A stretch of 25,799 nt of DNA, from positions 1 through 25,799 of the forward strand of contig JAUJNV010000018.1 of NCBI GenBank assembly GCA_030447945.1, in the 5' to 3' direction. The stretch comes from Fimbriimonas sp. Lineage in GTDB: Bacteria > Armatimonadota > Fimbriimonadia > Fimbriimonadales > Fimbriimonadaceae. Below are positions 7,857-15,682 of this stretch, in pieces (the stretch's first letter is position 1; each line of letters starts with the position of its first letter). Position numbers and translations under genes: made by a program. The notes under the pieces are model-generated. The model was not told the origin of the DNA, did no database searches, and saw nothing but the letters and a program-made list of their open reading frames with translations.

Positions 7857-8955
7857 GTGAGAAAAGCAACCCCCACTCCAGATAAAGCGACTGTCACGCA
7901 CAACAACGGTTCGGACCGCGAGAGGGCGCTGGAGATGGCGCTCGGGCAGGTCGAGAAAGCCTTTGGCAAGGGCTCGATCATGCGCATGGGCGAGGGGCAG
8001 AGAGAGGCGATTGACGCCATCTCCACCGGCTCGCTGAGCCTCGACATGGCCCTCGGCGTGGGCGGCGTGCCCCGCGGACGGATCACCGAGATTTACGGAA
8101 CGGAGTCCAGCGGCAAGACCACGATCGCCCTGCACTGCGTCGCCGAAGCCCAGCGCCAGGGTGGGCTTGCGGTCTACATCGACGCAGAGCACGCGATGGA
8201 CGTTGACTACGCCCGCGCGCTCGGCGTGGATGTGGACCGGCTCTACATCTCCCAGCCCAGCAACGGCGAAGAGGCGCTGGAGATCATGGACGCCATGATC
8301 CGCTCCGGCGCGATCGACGTCATCGTGCGCTCGGGGCTGGCCACGGCGGGGCTGCGTGATCGCGCGCTCGGTGAGATGGGCGATCGCCTTCGTCGGCGTG
8401 CAGGCCCGCATGATGAGCCAGGCGCTGCGCAAGCTCGGCGGCTCGATCAACAAGTCCCGGACCTCGGCGATCTTCATCAACCAGCTCCGCGAAAAGATCG
8501 GCGTGATGTTCGGCAACCCCGAGACGACCCCCGGCGGACGCGCGCTGAAGTTCTGGGCCTCGTGCCGGCTCGAAGTCCGGCGCGGCGACGCGATCAAGAT
8601 CGGCACGGAGCAGACGGGCTCGCGCACGAAGGTCAAGATCGTCAAGAACAAGGTGGCACCACCCTTCCGCACCGCTGAGTTCGACATGATCTACGGCAAG
8701 GGCATCTCCCGCTCCGGCGACCTGCTCGACGCCGCCGCCGCCCGCGGCATCGTGGGCCGCGCAGGCACCTACTACAACTACGGCGAGACCCGTCTGGGGC
8801 AGGGCCGCGACGCCTCCCGAACCTTCCTCGACGAGAATCAGGCGATCTTCGAAGAGATCAACACCAAGGTCCGCGACGCCTACAAGGCCGAGCGCGCGGG
8901 CAAGCCGACGGAGCCGGTCAGCGAAGACGAGGGCGATCCGTTCGACGAGGGATAG
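7857..8955 (+). pseudogene. recA: RecA recombinase, frameshifted near residue 157
   Basis: RecA forms ATP-dependent filaments on single-stranded DNA, drives strand exchange and triggers SOS cleavage of LexA. The start is a GTG at 7857 with TAGGA upstream. The first frame carries the family's [12 protein letters not shown] and Walker [10 protein letters not shown] near residues 80-88, then [18 protein letters not shown] and ends its match at IDVIV near 8328. The frame changes by +1 before 8393, from where [18 protein letters not shown], the L2 loop ([16 protein letters not shown]) and an acidic tail are read to the TAG at 8953-8955. The 60 bases between are garbled, removing Walker B and the following strand. 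Total length (about 365 codons) fits RecA, so a sequence error is likely. Confidence 0.95.
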
Positions 8956-8987
8956 CCTCTCCTTGGTCTAGCCTCAGGCTTTAAACC

Positions 8988-9019
8988 GCGCCCGGTCTAC
9001 CGAAAGGTAGACCGGGCGC
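8988..9019. terminator. Strong hairpin terminator between recA and the convergent STN-like gene
   Basis: A perfect 14-bp stem (GCGCCCGGTCTACC with its complement) closes on a GAAA tetraloop and is followed by TTTCGG on the plus strand. On the minus strand it is followed by a short TTTAAA. It sits 32 bases after the recA stop and before the end of the minus-strand gene at 9102, so it can serve both transcripts. Confidence 0.85.
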
Positions 9020-9101
9020 TTTCGGTCCATCGGGAGCCTGATGGTCGAAAAGAGAGGGCCTGCGGACGCAGAATCGGACGGCGGCAGCGATCGGCGAAAG
9101 G

Positions 9102-11225
9102 CTACGGAATCTCCTTCAGACTTCGCGCGACCTCCCGCTCGATCTCCTTGCGGATGGCTTCGGGCAGCTCGCTGAAGCTCAGCGCGTCCTTCCCGAGCTT
9201 CGTGCGGTCGCCGCCGTCGCCCTTGAGGAGCACACCGCGCGCGATCTCCGAGCTGAATTCGAACCTCCCCTGGGTGCCGTGGCGCCACTTGCCGGCCATG
9301 GCTCTGGGCATCGAAGGGATCATTTTTTGGTCGATGTGGTTCGCGAGGATCTCGCCGAGACGCAGGGGGCCGAGCGGAATGCCGATGAGATGCTTGACGG
9401 GCCACTCCACGCTCACCCGCTCGACGACCGGCACCGGGAAGCTCCGCATCCAGAAGAGGGTGCCCATGCGTGGGCCGTCGGGCATCGCCTCGGTGCCGTT
9501 CAGGAGGAGATCGGGCACCGACGCCGCGGTCGCCCCCGGCGCGCGCTCGGCGCTCGACGAGGTTCTCGATCCCCACTCCGCGAAGAGGACCTTTTGCTCG
9601 GCGGTCAGCGTCCCCACGTCGAGCGGCTTGCCCTGCTCCAGCCAATTCCACTGCGGGTCGCGCAGCGAGCCAATGAAGCGGACCAGCTCCGCCAGGAGAT
9701 CGTTCGTCGTCGGACCGGGCACCTCCGTGCCGGTCATCGCCAAAAGGAACCGATGCTTCCGGCTGAGGCTGTCGGCTGGGGCCAGGAGACCCGCCTCGTA
9801 CGTAAAGCGAGCGAAGAGACGAAGGCCCAGGTACCCCTCGCGAGTGGCGGCCCGCACGAGCCGGCCCAGGACGGGGCGCGAGAGCCGGCGGCCCTCGCAG
9901 TCGAGCGACGAGCTCGGGCGCACGAGGAGCCAGCCCTCCGAGAGCTCGACCGCGACGCTCTTCCGCAACGCTTCGGCCTTCACAAAGGCTCCGAGGTCCA
10001 GACTCGCGTCCTTCTCGCAACGCCTCGCCAGGAGATCGAGCCCGTCCGGCAAGCGGGCGACGAGGGAAGCGCCGGTGCGCTCTGCGATGCCAAATATGGC
10101 GTCGGTCGCGGTCAGCGACAGCGGGTCGTTCTGCTCCGGGTCGAGCACGAACCGGACGAGTTCGCCACTTGCTCGGGGAACGGCTTCCGGCGCGCGGTAG
10201 AACTCGTAATCGTGGGTTGCCGCCAGAGGGAGCTTCTCGTGGATCTCCAACGAAAGCCCTGCCAGAGGGATCTGGCCGTCGAGGGCGGCGACGGCGGGGG
10301 GTAAGGCATCCTGCGCCGGGCCAGGGGGCGCGAGGTTGATGAAGAGCGGCGCCCGGGAGCGCAAGGTGCCGTCCGGGGTGTGGGTGGCGAAAAGGCACCA
10401 GAGGAGGTCCGGATTGAGACGTTCGCAGATCAACAGCACCTTGCCGTCGCCGCGCATCTGCGCTCGTTGCTGGATAAGCTTCCACCACTCGGCGTCGTAC
10501 TTGTCCGCCTCCGGCATCTCCGCGGCCAAACGCGCGAGGGCCTCCTCCACGTCCCCGTACTCGCGAAGGGCGGCGGCCGCCTCCCTGGGCAAAGGGGCCT
10601 GGGCGCGGGTGGGCGCGTCGCTGTAGACCCGCCTCGTCCGCAGCGGAAGGGCGGCGAGGCGCTGGGGGCCGAGGGCCACGAGGATCTGCTTCAGCAACTG
10701 GTCGGCCGGCAGGTTGAGGTTATGGACGTAGGGCCACCCCGTGCGGGCGGCCTCCCGTGCCTTGCGCCCCGTCCGGTGCTCCTCCATCAGACGTCGGAAG
10801 CTCTCGATCGCCTCTCGAGCGCGGGCGTGGACCGAAGGAAGCTTCGCCAGCTCGCGGGCGTAGCCTTCGATCGCCACCTGCAGGGCCTTCGCCCGCGACG
10901 CCACCGCCTCGTCCTCCATCTGCCGCTGCCTCTCGCGCGGCCTCGCGAGCACGTAAACCGCACCCTCGCGCCGCCACTCCGCTTCCAACACACGCGCCAG
11001 GCGCGGCATGAGATCCGCCATCGACACGTCCTTCGCCTTCAGCACCACCACCTCGCGGTCGAGCGGCGGGCTCACCCGAAGCCTCACACCTGTCGACTCT
11101 TCGAGATGCTTGAGCGCCTGCGCGACCGTACAGGCGCGCAGGGAGGGGGAGACGCGGACGCTCGGTAAAGGCTGCGCGGCCAGAGAGGCGCTCAGGACGA
11201 GGAGGCACGGGATCGCTAGTCGCAT
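9102..11225 (-). CDS. Secreted protein with STN-like N-terminal domain, unknown function (707 aa)
   Basis: I chose the ATG at 11223-11225 because it starts a signal peptide (MRLAIPCLLVLSASLAAQ). Residues about 25-95 resemble the secretin/TonB short N-terminal (STN) domain: VAQALKHLEESTGVRLRV, then VVVLKAKDVSMADLMPRL and a final strand VYVLAR. A long, Arg-rich helical region follows. The rest (about residues 180-700) matches nothing I know. It has no secretin pore signature, no HEXXH and no transmembrane helix after the signal, so it is probably periplasmic or exported. A second STN-like repeat may start near DPLSLTATDAIFGIAERTGA. The frame is fully open. Confidence 0.7.
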   Translation of the reverse strand: MRLAIPCLLVLSASLAAQPLPSVRVSPSLRACTVAQALKHLEESTGVRLRVSPPLDREVVVLKAKDVSMADLMPRLARVLEAEWRREGAVYVLARPRERQRQMEDEAVASRAKALQVAIEGYARELAKLPSVHARAREAIESFRRLMEEHRTGRKAREAARTGWPYVHNLNLPADQLLKQILVALGPQRLAALPLRTRRVYSDAPTRAQAPLPREAAAALREYGDVEEALARLAAEMPEADKYDAEWWKLIQQRAQMRGDGKVLLICERLNPDLLWCLFATHTPDGTLRSRAPLFINLAPPGPAQDALPPAVAALDGQIPLAGLSLEIHEKLPLAATHDYEFYRAPEAVPRASGELVRFVLDPEQNDPLSLTATDAIFGIAERTGASLVARLPDGLDLLARRCEKDASLDLGAFVKAEALRKSVAVELSEGWLLVRPSSSLDCEGRRLSRPVLGRLVRAATREGYLGLRLFARFTYEAGLLAPADSLSRKHRFLLAMTGTEVPGPTTNDLLAELVRFIGSLRDPQWNWLEQGKPLDVGTLTAEQKVLFAEWGSRTSSSAERAPGATAASVPDLLLNGTEAMPDGPRMGTLFWMRSFPVPVVERVSVEWPVKHLIGIPLGPLRLGEILANHIDQKMIPSMPRAMAGKWRHGTQGRFEFSSEIARGVLLKGDGGDRTKLGKDALSFSELPEAIRKEIEREVARSLKEIP

Positions 11226-11286
11226 AGGGCGGATCTCACCACGGCTTCCCTGAGTGTACAAGCGTCGGCGGCAGAACTCCCCCGAT

Positions 11287-11649
11287 TCAGAACATGGCGT
11301 TCCGGTTGGCGGCCACCGCGAGCCAGCCGATGAGCAGTAGAAACTCCGCCGCCGCGTCCACGAGGTACACGGGGCCGATGGTCTTCTTCAGCACGTACAC
11401 CAAATCGACCGCGAGGAACGCCAGCGCCGAGGCCGCGCCGAGCACGAGGGTCGGCTCGTGCAGCGGGCTCCTCAGGGCGACGAGCAACGCAGGGCCGATC
11501 GCCACGGCGAGGCAGCCGACCATACGCACGAGCCACAGATCCCGCTTGGGGCCGGTAACGAGCACGAAGCTAGGCATGTGGACGAGGGGCCAAACGCCGG
11601 TGACGACGTAGAAGCCGCCCTGAGCGATCAACAGCCACTGGTAGAGCAT
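11287..11649 (-). CDS. Four-helix membrane protein, unknown function (120 aa)
   Basis: The ATG is at 11647-11649. Four hydrophobic segments are visible: YQWLLIAQGGFYVVTGVWPL, LVRMVGCLAVAIGPALLVAL, LVLGAASALAFLAVDLVYVL and AAAEFLLLIGWLAVAA. The second and third are separated by a short HEPT loop. The arrangement resembles small uncharacterised membrane proteins found in many bacteria, but no named family is certain. It is upstream of and codirectional with the STN-like gene, 61 bp apart, so the two may be cotranscribed. Confidence 0.65.
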   Translation of the reverse strand: MLYQWLLIAQGGFYVVTGVWPLVHMPSFVLVTGPKRDLWLVRMVGCLAVAIGPALLVALRSPLHEPTLVLGAASALAFLAVDLVYVLKKTIGPVYLVDAAAEFLLLIGWLAVAANRNAMF

Positions 11650-11699
11650 CCAAGAAGTTGGACCCGCTGACGGCGCTGGAAGTTTAGGCCATCTGGCTC

Positions 11700-11901
11700 C
11701 CTCCGCATCCTCTCCGGAGGGTTACGCGCGAAGCGCGTGTAGCCGTCGCGCGTCGCGACGCCTGGGCATGCCCAGGGCGACCTACACGAGGACACGCTGG
11801 ATGCTCCGCAGAGGGTGGCGGGCTTGAGAGAAGCTTCTCCGGCGTCGCGACGGCTGCACGCGCTTTTTCTGCGCGTACCTCCCGAAGAGAGGATGCGGAG
11901 G
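11700..11901. repeat. 200-bp element with ~60-bp imperfect inverted arms
   Basis: The left arm (11700-11762) begins CCTCCGCATCCTCTC and the right arm (11841-11901) ends with its complement. The arms also share GCGCGTGTAGCCGTCGCG and GACGCC, with short inserted blocks in the left arm. Between them lies the perfect 16-bp palindrome CCTGGGCATGCCCAGG at 11761-11776. The element has no coding capacity and abuts the end of prfA. It may be a MITE-like or REP-like element, or a very large structured 3' end. Confidence 0.7.
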
Positions 11902-12970
11902 TTAGGCGATTCTGGGGGTACAGAGTCGAAGGGGGGTTAGTTGGGCCCCGCCGTCCCCATCCTCTTCCATCTCGGCGAGCTTTCGGGCCTGTTCGTCCTG
12001 GGTGAGGGCGTCGAGCATGGCTTGGATGTCGCCGTCCATGAAGGCGGAGATGGCCTGGAAGCCGATGCGGTGGTCCGTGATGCGGCTCTGGGGGTGTAGG
12101 TGCGGATCTTCTCGCTGCGGTCGCCCGAGCCGATCTGGCCTCTGCGTATACCCGCGCGCTCGGCGTCCGCCTTGTCTTGCTCCATCTGGAAGATCTTCGC
12201 GCGGAGCACGGCCATCGCCTTGAGCTTGTTCTGCGCCTGGCCGCTCGTCTTGGCAACGCCGAGGCCCGACGGCTTGTGAATGATCCGGATGGCCGTCGTT
12301 TTTCTGCATGTGCTGGCCACCCGCCGAGGAGGAGACTGAAGGTGCTGATCTCCAGGTCGTCATTCTTGATGTCGACGTCCACCTCCTCCGCTTCGGGGAG
12401 AACGGCAACGGTGGCGGTCGGTGTGGATGCGGCCCTGGCTTTCGGTCGCGGGCACGCTGCACGCGGTGGACGCCCAGCTCGTGGAGCTGCGTGTAGGCGC
12501 GGCGCGTTGATGTTGAAAACGACGCGCGAGCCTGCCGGGAATCCCTCCTTCGAAGTCTACGATCTCGGTCTTCCAGCGCTTGCGCTCCGCGTAGCGTACA
12601 TTCGAAAAGCTCGTTGGCGAAAGCGAGGCCTCGTCGCCTCCGCGGCGGGGCGGATCTCGACGATGACCGGCTTCTCGTCCTTCGGGTCCTTGGGCACGAG
12701 CATCCTGAGCTTCGTCTCCAGATCCGCGATCTTGGGTCGCAAGGCTTCATCCTCTGCCTGGGCGAGCTCGCGCATGTCCTGCCTGGAGAGCATCTCCTCG
12801 GCCCCTTCCAGCTCCACCGTCGCCCTCGGTGCTCGCGGATCGCGTCGACCACGGGCAAGCCTGGCGGAGCTTGCCCAGGCGAGATTTCCTGGCGGTTCGT
12901 GACGTTCGAGGGATCATTAAAATCCCGCTCGACCGCCTCGAACGCCTCGATCTCTCGGAGCGGAGACCAT
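11902..12970 (-). pseudogene. prfA: Peptide chain release factor 1, several frameshifts
   Basis: RF1 reads UAA and UAG and releases the finished protein. In order on the minus strand, in changing frames, I find EAFEAVERDFNDPSNVTNRQ, ELAQAEDEALRPKIADLE, VVDFEEGF-like and FNIN segments, QLHELGVHRVQR, then GGQHMQKN with the catalytic GGQ. These are followed by QAQNKLKAMAVLRAKIFQME, GSGDRSEKIRTY and LDALTQDEQARKLAEMEED. The total (about 356 codons from the ATG at 12968-12970) is the normal RF1 length. At least five indels are needed. The stop is uncertain: TAA at 11902 in one frame, or at about 11937 in another. As RF1 is essential in most bacteria, sequence errors are the likely cause. Confidence 0.85.
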
Positions 12971-12985
12971 GGGTCAGGGTTTTCT

Positions 12986-13068
12986 ACGGTGTTAAGGTAT
13001 TACGGTGTTGCGGTATTACGGGATTGAGCGATCCGGAATACCGTAACACCGTAATACCGTAATACCGT
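12986..13068. repeat. Inverted repeat of iterated ACGGTATT/ACGGTGTT octamers
   Basis: The left side (12986-13021) and right side (13036-13068) are built of 8-base units of the type ACGGTATT and ACGGTGTT, in opposite orientation, around a 14-base loop. The stem is about 32 bp with few mismatches. It lies just upstream of the prfA start and after the M48 gene. Confidence 0.85.
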
Positions 13069-13093
13069 CTCCTGCTACTTCCCCAGATCTTAT

Positions 13094-13119
13094 AAGACAG
13101 GCGCATACAGCGCCGTCTT
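13094..13119 (-). terminator. Terminator-like hairpin after the M48 peptidase gene
   Basis: On the minus strand the stem AAGACGGCGC pairs with GCGCCTGTCTT (one bulged T) around the loop TGTAT. It lies 25 bases after the inferred TGA of the M48 gene at 13144. The downstream T-tract is poor (TTATAAG), so termination strength is uncertain. Confidence 0.4.
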
Positions 13120-13143
13120 GGTCTCCTTGGCGTGCCGTATCGG

Positions 13144-14274
13144 TCAGAGCGCGAGGGTGGTTTGGGCGGCGGCGGCGTCGGAGGAGGGTGAAGCGCACCA
13201 GGAGCTGGCGGCGGCCGACGATCTCGCCGTAGTGTATGACGTCGTAGAGCAGGCACGGAGTCGAAGGCGTTGAGGCGCTCGCTCGCCTCTTTGCGCTCTT
13301 TCGCCTTCGGCTGGCAGAAGGGGAACGATACTGCGCTGCGCGTCGAAGACCTGCGCCGTGCCCTCGGGTCCCGGGGAGGACGGTCGTGCGGAAGGTTTTG
13401 GTGACCTTGCTGCGCCGAACGGGAACGTTCGCCTCCTTCATGCGCAGGAGGACTCCGCGCGCGCTCGCGGCTGGGCGGGTGGGTCTGGAAGATGCCCCAG
13501 TCGATGCGACGCTCGGGCTTGGCCCGGTCGCGCGCGCCAGGCCTTCCATGAAGGTGAGCATCCTGGTCGGGTCGTAGGCCCTTCTGCGCGAACTGGAAAC
13601 CGCCGAAGTCCGCCGCCCGCTCCGCGCTCAGGCCCCAGCCATCGCGCTGGGCCCGGGGCGAAGCTGGCCGACCATCATCGCGTCTCCGCCCTTCGCGCCG
13701 CCGATGAGGATCGCGGCGAGGATCAGCGGATTCTGCATGGCGCTCAGCTTGCCCGCCTCGCGCTGCATGGTGGCGACGTGGCGCATCGAGGCGTGCGCGA
13801 TCTCGTGCGCGAGGACGCCGGCAAGCTCATCGTCCGACTCCGCGTACTTCACGAGCCCTTCGTAGATGTAGATATAGCCGCCGGGCAGGGAGAAGGCGTT
13901 CACGTCCTCCTCGACCACCTTAAAGGTGTACTCGAACGGGTTGAGCCGCTTGTCGCCCCACGTCGTCCGGACCTTGCTCGCGTTCGCGATGGCGGCGAGC
14001 TCTCCGCCGATCAGCCGCACACGGTGAAGCGTCCGTGTTGCTCCAGCTTGAGCTCTTTCTCCACCTGCTCGAGCATTTCTTCCCCTTCTCGCGGTCGTCC
14101 TTCAGCGCCTCCTGGTGCTGCGCCAGCTCCTTCCGCTTCTTTTGTCGTCTCCGCCTCGCTCTCCTCCCAGGCCAGCGCGACGAGCTGCCCTAGCCGGCTC
14201 GTCGGAAGGCTCGAGGGGGCAGGCGTGCGGCTCGGTGCATTTGCCGACGCAAGCGCGAGGATCGCGGGGATCAT
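13144..14274 (-). pseudogene. M48 family zinc metalloprotease, several frameshifts
   Basis: The ATG at 14272-14274 opens a signal-like N-terminus (MIPAILALASANAPS) and a Glu/Lys-rich stretch (EEMLEQVEKELKLEQHGRF). After a frame change the best-preserved block (13628-14020) reads DVNAFSLPGGYIYIYEGLV, then DELAGVLAHEIAHASMRH, with the zinc motif HEIAH. It is followed, after another break, by LSAERAADFGGFQFAQKG, with the third zinc-ligand Glu. This is the order of M48 peptidases of the periplasmic BepA/YcaL type, which degrade misfolded outer-membrane proteins. Later fragments (DWGIFQTHPPS, YDVIHYGEIVGRRQLLVRF) and a plausible TGA at 13144-13146 complete about 376 codons. It starts three bases after the cupin stop. 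Confidence 0.8.
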
Positions 14275-14675
14275 AGTCTATTCCGACGCCCGAGGACGCC
14301 CCTCCGTGTCGAGAAGCGGGACGGTCCTGCTCGCGGTCGGCGACACACAGTATGCCCGAACGGCTGGGCGTTGGGGTTGTCGAACTGGTGGGCCATGCCG
14401 CCGACGTGAACGGTGTCCCCCGGGCCGATCTCGCTCCACTCTCCGCCCAGCCGAACGCGCCCCTGTCCGCGCAGCACGACCACGACGTGCTCGTGCGCGT
14501 GCTGCTCGTAGGAGGTGTAGCCGCCGGGCGCGATTTCGAAGTAGCGCGTCTCGAACTCCGTCGCGGAACCCGGAGCGAGAGTGCGGCGGGTGACGGCCAT
14601 CCAGGTACCGGGCTCATCCTTGTAGGTCTGGGTCTCCAGCCCGGGAAAAGAGAAGCCTTCGTTGCGCTGGATCAC
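14271..14675 (-). CDS. Small cupin-domain protein, C-terminal frame probably shifted
   Basis: A GTG start at 14673-14675 overlaps the TGA of the dehydrogenase (GTGA), so the two are probably coupled. The core is a single cupin barrel: FEIAPGGYTSYEQHAHEHVV carries motif 1 with metal-binding His and Glu, and GDTVHVGGMAHQFDNP is motif 2 with its His. As given, the frame runs to 14271. Shifting frame after NPNAQPFG gives ILCVADREQDRP and then DTEGRPRASE with a TAG at 14278-14280, a more natural end only three bases before the M48 start. Small cupins like this can be isomerases, epimerases or sensors; the dehydrogenase neighbours suggest sugar metabolism. The reaction is unknown. Confidence 0.8.
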   Translation of the reverse strand: MIQRNEGFSFPGLETQTYKDEPGTWMAVTRRTLAPGSATEFETRYFEIAPGGYTSYEQHAHEHVVVVLRGQGRVRLGGEWSEIGPGDTVHVGGMAHQFDNPNAQPFGHTVCRRPRAGPSRFSTRRGVLGRRNRL

Positions 14676-15682
14676 GACTGCACCACCATCGCCTTCAGTA
14701 TCTCCCCCCGCTTCATCGCCTGGTAGGCCGCCGGCAAGTCCTCCATCGCCACGAAGTCGCTCACCACCTGCTCCGCCCGCACCCGTCCCGCCCGGATCGC
14801 CTCCGCCGCCGCCCGAGTGTCGTCGGGGCCGCAGGAGTAGGAGTTCGCTAGCGTGATGTCCTTAAAGTATAAGTCGGACCAGGGCACCCGAGGCTCGACC
14901 CCCGGCGGGAACGGCGCGAACAGCAGCACCGTCGCCCCCGGATCGGCGATCTCCAGCGCGAGGTCGAGCGCGGCCTGGGAGCCGGGGCAGACGATCACCA
15001 CGTCCGCCTTCTCCTTCCCGTCCGGGTGCCGCGCGTCGAGCCCCAGCCCCTTCGCCCACTGGACCCGCGCGGGATTGACGTCGTAGCCGACCGCCGTGGG
15101 GGGGAGCAGAAGCATGTGCATCAGCCCCATGACGCCGAGGCCGATGACGGCGGACCGGGCGTTAAGACCTTGAGGCGTTAGGGCATTGGGATCACTCTCC
15201 CCAACGCCCAACGCCTTAACGCCCAACGCCCTCCGCAAAGATTTCACCACGCACGCCAGCGGCTCGATCAGCGCGGCGTCCTCCGCGCGCAGGTCGTCCA
15301 CCGGGAGCGTGTCGGCGAGGTTCGCCGCGCCCACGGCGAAGAGGTCGGCCATTCCGCCCGGCGTCAGCTTCGTGCGCCGCCACGTCTCGCAGTGGACATG
15401 GAGGCCGCGCCGGCAGAAGGAGCACTGGAGGCAGGGCGCGTGGTGATGGGGAAAGACGCGCGTGCCGACCGGGAAGCGGTCGTCTTCGGACGCGACGACG
15501 CGGCCCGCGACCTCGTGGCCCAGGACGTGGGGAATCTTGCGGTCCATGTACCAGTCCATCAGCTCGCCCGAGCAGAGGCCGCAGGCCTCGGTGCGGACGA
15601 GAAGCCCGCCTTCGGGCAGATTCGGCTCCGGCTCCTCGACGATCGCGACGTTCCCGCCGCCGACGTAGCGCGCGACTCTCAT
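14672..15682 (-). CDS. Zinc-dependent dehydrogenase (MDR family) with an in-frame repeat insertion (336 aa)
   Basis: The ATG at 15680-15682 overlaps the TGA of the upstream dehydrogenase (ATGA). The protein is a medium-chain dehydrogenase: catalytic-zinc residues in EACGLCSGELMDW and PHVLGHEVAG, structural-zinc cysteines in CLQCSFCRRGLHVHC, and the NAD(P) motif VIGLGVMG. Between CVVKSLRRA and the first Rossmann strand there are about 25 extra residues, including LGVKALGVGES and PNALTPQGLNA (residues about 151-175). They are encoded exactly by an iterated inverted repeat. Related enzymes have only a short turn here. The frame stays open. The substrate is unknown, probably a polyol or sugar acid. 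Confidence 0.88.
   Translation of the reverse strand: MRVARYVGGGNVAIVEEPEPNLPEGGLLVRTEACGLCSGELMDWYMDRKIPHVLGHEVAGRVVASEDDRFPVGTRVFPHHHAPCLQCSFCRRGLHVHCETWRRTKLTPGGMADLFAVGAANLADTLPVDDLRAEDAALIEPLACVVKSLRRALGVKALGVGESDPNALTPQGLNARSAVIGLGVMGLMHMLLLPPTAVGYDVNPARVQWAKGLGLDARHPDGKEKADVVIVCPGSQAALDLALEIADPGATVLLFAPFPPGVEPRVPWSDLYFKDITLANSYSCGPDDTRAAAEAIRAGRVRAEQVVSDFVAMEDLPAAYQAMKRGEILKAMVVQS
15157..15230. repeat. Iterated CGTTGGG/CGTTAAG inverted repeat inside a dehydrogenase gene
   Basis: The right side (15199-15230) reads CCCCAACGCCCAACGCC and on as 7-8 base units. The left side (15157-15190) holds the complementary units GGGCGTTAAG, GGCGTTAGGG and CATTGGG. The whole repeat lies within the coding frame and keeps it open, adding about 25 residues before the Rossmann domain. 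Confidence 0.8.

Noticed and set aside
7857..12970. Programmed ribosomal frameshifting in recA or prfA
   Set aside because: Programmed shifts are known in prfB, not prfA or recA. The breaks here are multiple, have no slippery site with a downstream signal, and in recA include substitutions.
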